Below the pieces are notes generated by a model. The model did no database searches. It had not been told where the DNA came from and saw nothing but the letters and a program-made list of their open reading frames with translations. This document shows, one piece after another, positions 8,241-14,921 of a stretch of DNA of 43,938 nt (positions are counted from its first letter, which is position 1; the number at the start of each line of letters is the position of its first letter). The DNA comes from a virus. The translations under genes and the position numbers were made by a program. The stretch spans positions 1-43,938 of IMG/VR virus record IMGVR_UViG_3300040856_002179; one strand, given 5' to 3'.

Positions 8241-8792
8241 CTACACAAACTCAATTTCGGCTTTAATATGTTTATTGTATTTTTCGATTATGTTTATAAT
8301 TTTTACATTCTCGTGTGTCGTTTTTTTACGCAAATCAAAAATAATTTTTGTATTTTTGTTTGAATGTTTTAAGATTAAATCTTTGTATGTATTGGCAGGA
8401 TAATGAAAGCCGCAACTTAAACCACTATAGATTAAATCAAATTTAATTTTTTTAGGAATTTGTATATTGTTTGCATCAACAAACGTATAAGACATTTTTC
8501 GCTCATTGTAAGATTCAATAAGTGTATCTACTTTATTATAAAATTTAAATGATTCTGCAGGACCAAAGTTTATTTCTCTTTTCCTATCTTGTGTGTGAGA
8601 AAAATCACCGTCTAATAACCAAAGCTCAGTTCCAAATTCTTTTTGAAAATATTCACTTTCTCTTGCGTATCCGCAACCTATATCTAAAATTCTGTTGGGA
8701 GGATTATCTAAATAATTTTTTGTAGTTTCAAAAATAGTACGCTTGCTTTCTATGTGTACATTACTATCCCATTTTTCTAACCATTTATTCAT
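8241..8792 (-). CDS. Class I SAM-dependent methyltransferase
   Basis: A 183-aa protein with SAM-binding motif I in NRILDIGCGYARESEYF (about residues 32-48), the acidic end of strand 2 in LWLLDGD, and a post-I region FDLIYSGLSCGFHYP that marks the active-site side. The downstream FDLRKK strand completes the Rossmann fold. The start at 8792 is preferred because it gives the ATGA overlap with the upstream methyltransferase gene. Substrate is unknown; in this setting a sugar or lipid-linked sugar is the simplest guess. It is shorter than most full-length methyltransferases but the core is intact. Confidence 0.75.
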   Translation of the reverse strand: MNKWLEKWDSNVHIESKRTIFETTKNYLDNPPNRILDIGCGYARESEYFQKEFGTELWLLDGDFSHTQDRKREINFGPAESFKFYNKVDTLIESYNERKMSYTFVDANNIQIPKKIKFDLIYSGLSCGFHYPANTYKDLILKHSNKNTKIIFDLRKKTTHENVKIINIIEKYNKHIKAEIEFV

Positions 8793-9436
8793 TGTACAAC
8801 CTTTATTGCGCATTGTTGATGATTGTTATGAGATAAAACAATAAATTTACGATTATAAATTTCTATCCATTCTTTTAATGCTTTGTATTCACCTTCTTGC
8901 CAGTTATCATATTCTACTATGCCCCAAGGATAAAAATCATCAAAAACAATCACGGTACCTTCTTTTATATACGTATTTAATTCTTTTAACACATATATCG
9001 AACTACTATACAAATCGCAATCAACATGTAATAATTTTATATTCTTTATATTTTGTTGTTTAATAAAAATAGGTAATGTTTGGTCAAACCATCCTTTATG
9101 TAATCTAACATTTTCTTTTACGTTTGGTAAAGTACCATTGCGATCAAACGCTTCGCCTTTGATAACTTTATTTCCTAAATCCCAATCTTCTGGTAATCCT
9201 TTAAAACTATCAAAGCCATGCACTATATCTTTATTAAAATGTTTTGCAATTACATTTATTGTATTTCCTTGGAACACGCCAAACTCTAATATATGTCCGT
9301 TATTATTTGCATACTTAAAAGTATGTTCTAAATGATGTAAACGATTTTTTAATCTTTTACCTGCCTTAAATTTTTCTAAATAAATACTTTCATGAAAACA
9401 AGAAATATTATAGTTGTGTTTTCCAATTACTTTCAT
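8789..9436 (-). CDS. TylF/macrocin O-methyltransferase-like protein
   Basis: A 215-aa methyltransferase of the TylF or Methyltransf_24 type. Motif I is ILEFGVFQGNTINVIA, followed by HGFDSFKGLPEDW, and the metal-binding part is LLHVDCDLYSSSIYVL with VIVFDDFYPWG. Members of this family methylate hydroxyls on sugars or similar groups and use a divalent metal bound by the Asp residues. The true start is taken at 9436 (MKVIGKHNYN), because a divergent gene begins at 9453 and a perfect late-promoter octamer TATAAATA (9448-9441) lies four bases upstream; the longer reading frame would run through the neighbour. It ends in an ATGA overlap with the next methyltransferase. Confidence 0.8.
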   Translation of the reverse strand: MKVIGKHNYNISCFHESIYLEKFKAGKRLKNRLHHLEHTFKYANNNGHILEFGVFQGNTINVIAKHFNKDIVHGFDSFKGLPEDWDLGNKVIKGEAFDRNGTLPNVKENVRLHKGWFDQTLPIFIKQQNIKNIKLLHVDCDLYSSSIYVLKELNTYIKEGTVIVFDDFYPWGIVEYDNWQEGEYKALKEWIEIYNRKFIVLSHNNHQQCAIKVVQ

Positions 9437-9440
9437 ACGG

Positions 9441-9452
9441 TATTTATAAATT
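9441..9452. promoter_or_regulatory. Bidirectional late-promoter palindrome
   Basis: Minus strand reads TATAAATA (9448-9441), the exact T4 late consensus, four bases before the ATG at 9436. Plus strand reads TATAAATT (9445-9452) directly abutting the ATG at 9453. The core ATTTATAAAT is a perfect palindrome serving two divergent genes only 16 bases apart. Confidence 0.6.
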
Positions 9453-10043
9453 ATGATAATCTCACACAAGCATAAATTTATTTTTTTAAAAACAAGGAAA
9501 ACAGCAGGTTCTAGTTTTGAAAATTTTATGTATCCTAAATTAGGTTTAGATGACATATGCACAGGATCACCTAGAGATGGCACTCCTCGTATAAATCATC
9601 CTACAGAAGATGGTCATGTTAGTTGGAAATATTTTCATATAAATTACAATGAAGAATTTAACAACTATTTTACATTTTGCGTAGAAAGAAATCCTTGGGA
9701 TAAAGTAGTTAGTTATTATTACTGGTACAAAAAAATTAAACCACACAAAGTTAGACACGGGTTTGAGGAATTTGTTTTAAACGAAAAGTTCTCTCAACAA
9801 AATGATTGGAAAAAATACGCAGACTCTACAGGTATAAAAGTTGATAAAGTTTTACGTTATGAATCTTTACACAAAGAGTTGCAAACTATTCCTATTCCAT
9901 ACGCAAGTGAAATGCTAACAACTCATGTAAAAAGTGATACTAGGAAGAACAGAAGTTACCGTCCTTTATACAATACCGAAACAAAAAATACCGTTGCAAG
10001 AGTATTTAAAGATGTTATAAACCAGTTCGGCTATGAATTTTAG
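9453..10043 (+). CDS. Sulfotransferase family protein, second copy
   Basis: A 196-aa protein with a 5'-PAPS loop FIFLKTRKTAGSSFENF (residues about 8-24) and a 3'-phosphate motif YFTFCVERNPWDKVVSYYYWY (about 71-91). The KTAGSS form is typical of the Sulfotransfer_2 group that includes carbohydrate sulfotransferases. It differs clearly in sequence from the copy at 4236-4847, so it is not a recent duplication. It is on the plus strand, divergent from the TylF-like methyltransferase, and its 3' end overlaps the convergent Kdo-transferase-like gene by 29 bases. No ribosome binding site is visible before the ATG. Confidence 0.78.
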   Translation: MIISHKHKFIFLKTRKTAGSSFENFMYPKLGLDDICTGSPRDGTPRINHPTEDGHVSWKYFHINYNEEFNNYFTFCVERNPWDKVVSYYYWYKKIKPHKVRHGFEEFVLNEKFSQQNDWKKYADSTGIKVDKVLRYESLHKELQTIPIPYASEMLTTHVKSDTRKNRSYRPLYNTETKNTVARVFKDVINQFGYEF

Positions 10044-10947
10044 CTTTGTTATACAGAGGCAGTAAATGTTTTATAGGTAAGCCTCTAGCAATTTCATCTT
10101 CTCTCCATTGACAATATGCAAGATTATATAGCCACTGGTCTCTATCAAACGTATTTGGTGTATCTATATTTTTTAAATCTTTATTACTACATTCCCAAGC
10201 CATACTGCTTGGACATAAACTAAATGTAGGAATACCTTCGCATACACTTTCTGTAAGTGCATTGCTATTAAAGCCTACAACAGCAAATGCATCATCAAAG
10301 TCTCTTTGTAACCCATTACCGCCTTCGAGCAGTTTACTATCTTTATTATTTTCGCTTATTGTAACACCGTCTAAATTTACTTTGTTTAATATGTCAAGTT
10401 GAACATCTTGACGCAATGGGTGTAATCTAATTTTAATAGGCTTGCTAGTGTATTTGCGAATGTCTCTTAAAACACTTTGTAAAAATATTTCATAAGTACC
10501 ATACTTTTTTAATAAATTTTTTAAACTACTATCGCCAGGTCTTTGTAATATTAATAATACATATTTTCCAGTTTTACGCCATGGCTTAATTTCTATGCTT
10601 TGCATAGCTTTTACTTCATTCCATCGATCCGGCGGACATTTATGATTATTATACCAGCCTTCATCTCTAAAGTAACTAAACCAACTAAATCTATGATATG
10701 CATTTTTGCTAGGCGGTTGATGCATATTTTTCCTAAAAACAGCAGACTCAACAACTATATAAGGTTTTTTACTATCTAATATAAATTGGTAATGAGGTTT
10801 AAACTTTTTTCTTTTTTGTTCAATAATATTGTTTTGAAAAAATATATCAGCTTTGTATAGTCTACGTTTATCTGCAAATGAAACTAATTCTACTTGTGGA
10901 GGTAAAGGATGGTTTCTATACGCTTCTGCTATTGCTACTATGTCCAT
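10015..10947 (-). CDS. Kdo-transferase/capsule-synthesis-like glycosyltransferase (paralogue D)
   Basis: A 310-aa paralogue of the genes at 2544 and 4844. Visible parts are QSIEIKPWRKTGKYVLLILQR, DIRKYTSKPIKIRLHPLR, AFAVVGFNSNALTESVCEGIPTF and NIDTPNTFDRDQWLYNLAYCQW, ending in GLPIKHLL, which matches GMPLKRL in copy A. It shares the K/R-x-G-x-Y entry strand with copy A and the NIxTPNxF segment with copy B, so it links the set. It overlaps the upstream glycosyltransferase by 32 bases, suggesting coupled translation. Confidence 0.72.
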   Translation of the reverse strand: MDIVAIAEAYRNHPLPPQVELVSFADKRRLYKADIFFQNNIIEQKRKKFKPHYQFILDSKKPYIVVESAVFRKNMHQPPSKNAYHRFSWFSYFRDEGWYNNHKCPPDRWNEVKAMQSIEIKPWRKTGKYVLLILQRPGDSSLKNLLKKYGTYEIFLQSVLRDIRKYTSKPIKIRLHPLRQDVQLDILNKVNLDGVTISENNKDSKLLEGGNGLQRDFDDAFAVVGFNSNALTESVCEGIPTFSLCPSSMAWECSNKDLKNIDTPNTFDRDQWLYNLAYCQWREDEIARGLPIKHLLPLYNKAKIHSRTGL

Positions 10948-11578
10948 CTACATATCCTAAAAACTTACTTAAATATTTTTCAGTTTCTTTTTGCTCGCCT
11001 TTTAGTGTTAAAAAGATACTATCTGTTTTGTTTTTTCCAATAGCCATCCAGCTTCGTGGTAAAGGCTTAAACAAATGTTTTTCGCCTAATTTTGCCAATA
11101 CTTTTTGATCTCTGCCAAACTTCCAATTATCAATTTTTTCTTCTAACAATCCGTCGGCAAAATCGATATGTAAGTTGTTTTTTGGAAATGTAACAAAACC
11201 TGCTAACCATCTTGGCTCTTTATGATGTTGTAATACATGATTATTTCTAAATAAACTTTTACATGTATACATATCAATTTCTCTTGTGCATATAGTATCG
11301 GCATCAAGGGTAAAAACTAAATCTTCTTTTTTGAATTTATTTGCAACCGCGAGGAATCTTACTGCTTGTAAATATCCAATTTTACTATCGTCATTTGCAA
11401 AGTCTCTTTCTTCTTGAGTATAGTCTACAAATCGTAACGGTGTGTATTTTTCAGGATTTACTATATGACAATGAAGTTTAGCCCAGGGATTTTTTAAGTA
11501 TATACTTGTTAATAGGCGTTCACCCCAATCAACATAATACTTGTGATCAACGCCTATTAATATATTATAATGTTGCAT
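10916..11578 (-). CDS. GT-A-type glycosyltransferase-like protein
   Basis: A 220-aa protein that starts MQHYNILIGVDHKYY and carries a DXD motif in DLVFTLDADTICTREID at about residues 90-106. The later RWLAGFVTFP and GRDQKVLAKL segments suit a nucleotide-diphospho-sugar transferase. The start at 11578 is favoured over a further upstream ATG because it overlaps the uvsY stop by only 14 bases. It joins the sugar island directly to the recombination operon, so it is probably transcribed together with uvsX-uvsY. Donor and acceptor are unknown. Confidence 0.68.
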   Translation of the reverse strand: MQHYNILIGVDHKYYVDWGERLLTSIYLKNPWAKLHCHIVNPEKYTPLRFVDYTQEERDFANDDSKIGYLQAVRFLAVANKFKKEDLVFTLDADTICTREIDMYTCKSLFRNNHVLQHHKEPRWLAGFVTFPKNNLHIDFADGLLEEKIDNWKFGRDQKVLAKLGEKHLFKPLPRSWMAIGKNKTDSIFLTLKGEQKETEKYLSKFLGYVDGHSSNSRSV

Positions 11579-12020
11579 CTTCCATTCCTGCAACACGTAA
11601 TTTAACAATATTTGTAATTTGCCATTGTTTCTGATCAAGTGCTTTTAACACGCCTAACCATTTGTTTCTTATTAATGCAAATTCGTTTATAATTTTTTCG
11701 TAATCAACAACATCTTGTTCACCGTCGACATATTTTTCTACATCACGACTACTCAATGCACGTTGATAATTTTCTAAATATTTTTTAAAAAACGAGCTAC
11801 GCAGTCTACGTAGCTCTATATTTAAATATTCGAGTATTGCTTCAATTTCTTGAAGCTGATTGAAACGATGTTCAACAATGCCTGGCATTTGCGCAGATTG
11901 CTTTTCTACATTACCATGTAACTTACACTCTTGTTTTGCTTCTAAAAGTTCAGTTTCAAAGTATTGTATTGCCGCAGGTATTTCGTTAATGTTACGGCTA
12001 ACTCTGCTATACCAACCCAT
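11565..12020 (-). CDS. uvsY: UvsY recombination mediator
   Basis: A 151-aa protein with the features of UvsY, which loads UvsX onto gp32-coated single-stranded DNA. It is mostly helical and charged (YFETELLEAKQECKL, LNIELRRLRSSFFKKYLENYQRAL) and is close to the T4 length of 137 aa. The end segment (LRVAGMEDATL) matches the conserved tail of marine T4-like UvsY as I know it. The start at 12020 makes a TAATG overlap with the small gene upstream; an in-frame ATG 12 bases earlier is an alternative. The order uvsX, small gene, uvsY supports the call. Confidence 0.82.
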   Translation of the reverse strand: MGWYSRVSRNINEIPAAIQYFETELLEAKQECKLHGNVEKQSAQMPGIVEHRFNQLQEIEAILEYLNIELRRLRSSFFKKYLENYQRALSSRDVEKYVDGEQDVVDYEKIINEFALIRNKWLGVLKALDQKQWQITNIVKLRVAGMEDATL

Positions 12021-12253
12021 TAATCGTCCCAATCCTCCTCGTCTTCATAGAATACTTCGCTTTCATCTTCAAGATAATATTGAATTGCTGTGTCTAAGTC
12101 TTTGTCAGTGCCTAATGATTCCTTAAATGTAATATCATCAACACCGTAATCTGCTAACATATCAACAAACCTTTCGGCTGCTGTTTCAACGTGTTTTTTA
12201 TCTAAATAGTTTTTAAAAGTATTCCACACGTCGGCAATGACTTCTTCATTCAT
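12020..12253 (-). CDS. Small acidic protein between uvsX and uvsY, conserved hypothetical
   Basis: A 77-aa protein starting MNEEVIADVWNTFKNYLDKK and ending in a strongly acidic tail (EDEEDWDD). It is helical by appearance and has the segment YGVDDITFKESLGTDKDLD. Proteins of this type occur beside uvsX in other marine T4-like phages, but no function is known to me. The ATG at 12253 overlaps the uvsX stop, and its stop overlaps the uvsY start, so the three genes form a tightly coupled operon. The acidic tail recalls proteins that compete for ssDNA-binding partners; that is only a guess. Confidence 0.78.
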   Translation of the reverse strand: MNEEVIADVWNTFKNYLDKKHVETAAERFVDMLADYGVDDITFKESLGTDKDLDTAIQYYLEDESEVFYEDEEDWDD

Positions 12254-13340
12254 TCTCTGTGAACTCCTCGTCTTGATCAATCACAACTTCTTCGTCGGTT
12301 GCGTTAGCGATATTTACCATTTGTTCTTCTTTTGCCGGTAAATCGGCCATGATCATTTCGAGTAGTTCACCTGTCCAATTCTTACGATATTCTAATGTTT
12401 CTTCTCCGTTACTATCAATATACTTGTAACGATTGCCTTGTTTTTCAAGTAAGCCTTTTGCTTCTAGCAAATCAAACATACCTGAATACGGATCCATACC
12501 AGTTTCATATGGAATTTTTACTTGTACTGCTTCAAACGGTTTTGCGTAACGTGTTTTCATAACCTTACACGCTGCACGAATACCATGTACTTGTGAAGTT
12601 TTGTTACCATCGGCATCTTCTTTGAGTTTTAGTTTCTTCATGGCAACAACCATTGAACTAGCATACACAAAGCCCGAACCACCTGAGATCTTGTCATCTG
12701 GATCAAACATATCCTGTGATGCGTAAGTGTGGTTAGTAACACACATACCTACATTGTATGAACCAAACATGTTAACGCAGTTAGTAACAAGTGCTTTTAG
12801 CGCCTTAGCCTTACGACCCATGTCACCTTTCATATCACCTGCTTCAAACTGATTTACTTCGGTTGGCGACATAAGCATACCTAATGAGTCTACTACAAAC
12901 AATACCTTAGGACGATCTTCTTCATTCATTGAACGATAGTCGTCCATAAATGTTGAGATAGTTTTAGCAACATCATCAATCATTGCCATGTTAAGTTTAA
13001 GCAATTTGTCGTCAGTAGTTTCTACACCTAGTGCTTGCAACCACGATTCGTCAAGAGCGTTTTCGCTGTCAATAAGAACAACAAAAATACCTTGTTCTTG
13101 TGCTGACTTTACAATATTGCCAGACACAATGTAAGACTTGCCTGCACCTGATTCGCCTGCAAACACGCTTACTTTACCAAGTGGAATACCCTTACGGAAA
13201 TCACCACTTAGTAGATAGTTAAGTGCAAAGTTGCCAGTTGAGATCCAATCTTGCGGATCATTAAAACCTGCACTCATACCTTTAATTGATTTTGTTAATG
13301 AGTTTCGAAACTTTGAGGGATCGAATGCCTTAGTAGCCAT
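12246..13340 (-). CDS. uvsX: UvsX RecA-like recombinase
   Basis: A 364-aa strand-exchange protein. Walker A is GESGAGKS (residues 62-69), Walker B is VLFVVDSLG, and the ssDNA-binding loop region around MSPTEVNQFEAGDMKGDMGRKAK is present. A DDKISGGSGF motif follows, as in T4 UvsX. The C-terminus is acidic (DEEVVIDQDEEFTENE), as is common for RecA proteins, where the tail modulates DNA access. The length is close to the T4 protein (about 390 aa). GGAG lies before the ATG. It is transcribed with uvsY and the small gene between them, downstream of gene 32. Confidence 0.96.
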   Translation of the reverse strand: MATKAFDPSKFRNSLTKSIKGMSAGFNDPQDWISTGNFALNYLLSGDFRKGIPLGKVSVFAGESGAGKSYIVSGNIVKSAQEQGIFVVLIDSENALDESWLQALGVETTDDKLLKLNMAMIDDVAKTISTFMDDYRSMNEEDRPKVLFVVDSLGMLMSPTEVNQFEAGDMKGDMGRKAKALKALVTNCVNMFGSYNVGMCVTNHTYASQDMFDPDDKISGGSGFVYASSMVVAMKKLKLKEDADGNKTSQVHGIRAACKVMKTRYAKPFEAVQVKIPYETGMDPYSGMFDLLEAKGLLEKQGNRYKYIDSNGEETLEYRKNWTGELLEMIMADLPAKEEQMVNIANATDEEVVIDQDEEFTENE

Positions 13341-13363
13341 GTATATCTCCTATTTTAAAAGCC

Positions 13364-13404
13364 GGGTAATAGAATACCCTTGCATATTGTAAAAGCAAGG
13401 ATAT
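13364..13404 (-). promoter_or_regulatory. Two mutually exclusive hairpins between gene 32 and uvsX
   Basis: On the minus-strand transcript, a first stem pairs bases 13404-13395 with 13383-13374 (CCTTGC/GCAAGG core, 10 bp with one mismatch). A second stem pairs 13379-13375 with 13368-13364 (GGGTA/TACCC). The two share bases 13375-13379, so only one can form at a time. The uvsX Shine-Dalgarno region (AGGAG) follows about 15 bases later. No run of U follows, so this looks less like a classical terminator than like a folding choice or RNA processing site. Confidence 0.35.
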
Positions 13405-13419
13405 TCGTTTGCGTGTCTA

Positions 13420-14433
13420 TTATTGACCTTGACGTGCTCTGATCATTGCGAGAATGTCTTGTGCGCCGCCTGCATTTTCTGCTGGTGCTGCTTCTGCTGC
13501 CGGTGCTGGAGTAGGTTGTGCTGCTGGAGCAGGTGCTGGATCTTGCCAACCGGTATCATTTACTGCTTCTGCTACAGGAGTTGTAGTTGGAGCAGCCGCA
13601 GGCTGCGGTGTAGATACCTGTGTGTTTGGATCACCAGTACGTGCTGCCATGCCTGCTGGACGGAAGTAATTGCTCCAACGATCTGGATCATATGCTTCTC
13701 CGTCTACACTTGCTTCAAACATTTCGCTAAGAACTTTAAGTTCAACTTCGCCTGGCTTTTTAGGAAGGAAATCGTTAAGATTAAACAAGCCGTGTGTGTT
13801 CACTGCTGCCATCTCTGCATCACCTAGTGGACGCTCTCTACGTGCCCAATTACTTGCGCCGTAATCTGCATATCCACCTTTTGAACCTTTAGCAAGACGG
13901 AAGTCTACACCAGCTGTATAATCAGTTGGTAGTTCTTCCATATCTGGGTCCATTAGTGCTGCTTTGATAAGTTGGAAGATTTGTGGACCAATAATGAATC
14001 GACGAATCGGATTCTCTGGCTGTGAATCTTCTTTTAATGGATCATCTACAACAAAACCTTGGAAAATATATGAACGCTTTTTCCAATACTTACGACCCAT
14101 ATCTTCTAAACTTGGATCTTTAAACCAACCACGCACCTCTTGTAGGATTGGGCATGATTCACCATACATTTCCATACATGGAACTTGTACTTGTACTGGA
14201 CGTGAATCAGTTTCGCCTTTTACACCAGCAAATGGAAGTTTGATCATCAAACGTTCTTTCCAAAAGAAAGTGTTTGAATCGTCGCCATCAGGCAAAAAGC
14301 GTAGCGTTGCTTGCTCGCCTTCTTTCATATTACAAAATGGGTAAATTGCGTTATCGCCACCGCCGCTAGTATTGCCGCTTGTACGATTTTCTTGTTCTTT
14401 GAGCTTTGCTCTAATTTCTGCTAATGATGCCAT
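13420..14433 (-). CDS. 32: gp32 single-stranded DNA-binding protein
   Basis: A 337-aa ssDNA-binding protein that coats DNA during replication and recombination and partners with UvsX and UvsY. The N-terminal MASLAEIRAKLKEQE is the basic protein-protein cooperativity segment. The OB-fold core follows (ATLRFLPDGDDSNTFFWKERLMIKLPF, then RKYWKKRSYIFQGFVVDDP). A Pro/Ala-rich linker of about 60 residues precedes a short helix DILAMIRARQ, the usual tail of marine T4-like gp32. The T4 zinc site is incomplete: CMEMYGESCPIL keeps two Cys but the position of the last T4 Cys is Leu. An AAGGAGG Shine-Dalgarno lies eight bases before the ATG. The upstream gap holds a sigma70-like promoter and a late motif. 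Confidence 0.95.
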   Translation of the reverse strand: MASLAEIRAKLKEQENRTSGNTSGGGDNAIYPFCNMKEGEQATLRFLPDGDDSNTFFWKERLMIKLPFAGVKGETDSRPVQVQVPCMEMYGESCPILQEVRGWFKDPSLEDMGRKYWKKRSYIFQGFVVDDPLKEDSQPENPIRRFIIGPQIFQLIKAALMDPDMEELPTDYTAGVDFRLAKGSKGGYADYGASNWARRERPLGDAEMAAVNTHGLFNLNDFLPKKPGEVELKVLSEMFEASVDGEAYDPDRWSNYFRPAGMAARTGDPNTQVSTPQPAAAPTTTPVAEAVNDTGWQDPAPAPAAQPTPAPAAEAAPAENAGGAQDILAMIRARQGQ

Positions 14434-14494
14434 AGTTATGCCTCCTTATATTGCCTATGTTCTATGTGCCTTTAATGTGTAGCACATGTTTATA

Positions 14495-14523
14495 ATACTA
14501 CACAATATTATTTATCTTGTCAA
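14495..14523 (-). promoter_or_regulatory. Overlapping sigma70-like and late promoters for gene 32
   Basis: On the minus strand a perfect -35 TTGACA (14523-14518) is followed after 17 bases by TAGTAT (14500-14495). Inside that spacer lies GATAAATA (14516-14509), a late-promoter motif. The leader to the gene 32 ATG at 14433 is then about 55-70 bases, longer than for most genes here. This gives gene 32 both early and late transcription, as known for T4 gene 32. Confidence 0.5.
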
Positions 14524-14550
14524 CAAGTTTTTTATTTATTTTTCAGATAC

Positions 14551-14919
14551 TTACGCTGTTGCCTTGTAGTCATTCCACGCTTTTTTAAATTGTCTAAATG
14601 ATAAATTTGGAAATGCTTTTTTAACACCTTTAAAAGCAATTTTGCTTCCAGATATAACAACTTTCATGCCTACTAGTATTGCAATAAATTCTGCTACTGC
14701 TCTAACTGCTTTTTCGCCAAATCTTTGCATAAGCTCATCTATTTCTATCCAGCCATCTTTGTAGGCTGCATATACACTTCTAAGTTCTTTATATATTTGA
14801 TATATTTCATAGGCTGTCCAAGCAGCCAATCCACCTTTTACCAGCATACCCAATGCTGGTATCAAAGCAGGAAAGAATTCGTTCAACTGCTGATTTTCTT
14901 GAATTTCAGCAAAACGCAT
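14551..14919 (-). CDS. Small membrane-associated or virion protein, unknown
   Basis: A 122-aa protein with a short polar N-terminus (MRFAEIQENQQLNEFF), a hydrophobic segment at about residues 17-40 (ALIPALGMLVKGGLAAWTAYEIY) and a second one near 78-95 (AVAEFIAILVGMKVVIS), then a basic C-terminus. The N-terminal style resembles that of other putative structural proteins in this block, such as the 184-aa protein at 20136. It begins two bases after the stop of the 709-aa-class gene. Function unknown; membrane insertion during DNA entry is one possibility. Confidence 0.65.
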   Translation of the reverse strand: MRFAEIQENQQLNEFFPALIPALGMLVKGGLAAWTAYEIYQIYKELRSVYAAYKDGWIEIDELMQRFGEKAVRAVAEFIAILVGMKVVISGSKIAFKGVKKAFPNLSFRQFKKAWNDYKATA

Positions 14920-14921
14920 TT

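Noticed and set aside
8813-9583. Longer N-termini for the two methyltransferases
   Set aside because: The extended frames would run into a divergent gene or ignore ATGA overlaps. The late-promoter octamer at 9441-9448 and the overlap at 8789-8792 fit the shorter starts.
13423-13827. A Cys-rich open frame on the plus strand opposite gene 32
   Set aside because: It is the reverse complement of the Ala/Pro-rich tail of gp32; the Cys-rich composition follows from that codon bias. No ribosome site or promoter supports it.
11600-14540. tRNA or other structured RNA genes in the gaps
   Set aside because: No cloverleaf or typical anticodon arm and TPsiC pattern was found in any intergenic stretch; gaps are short and explained by promoters and hairpins.
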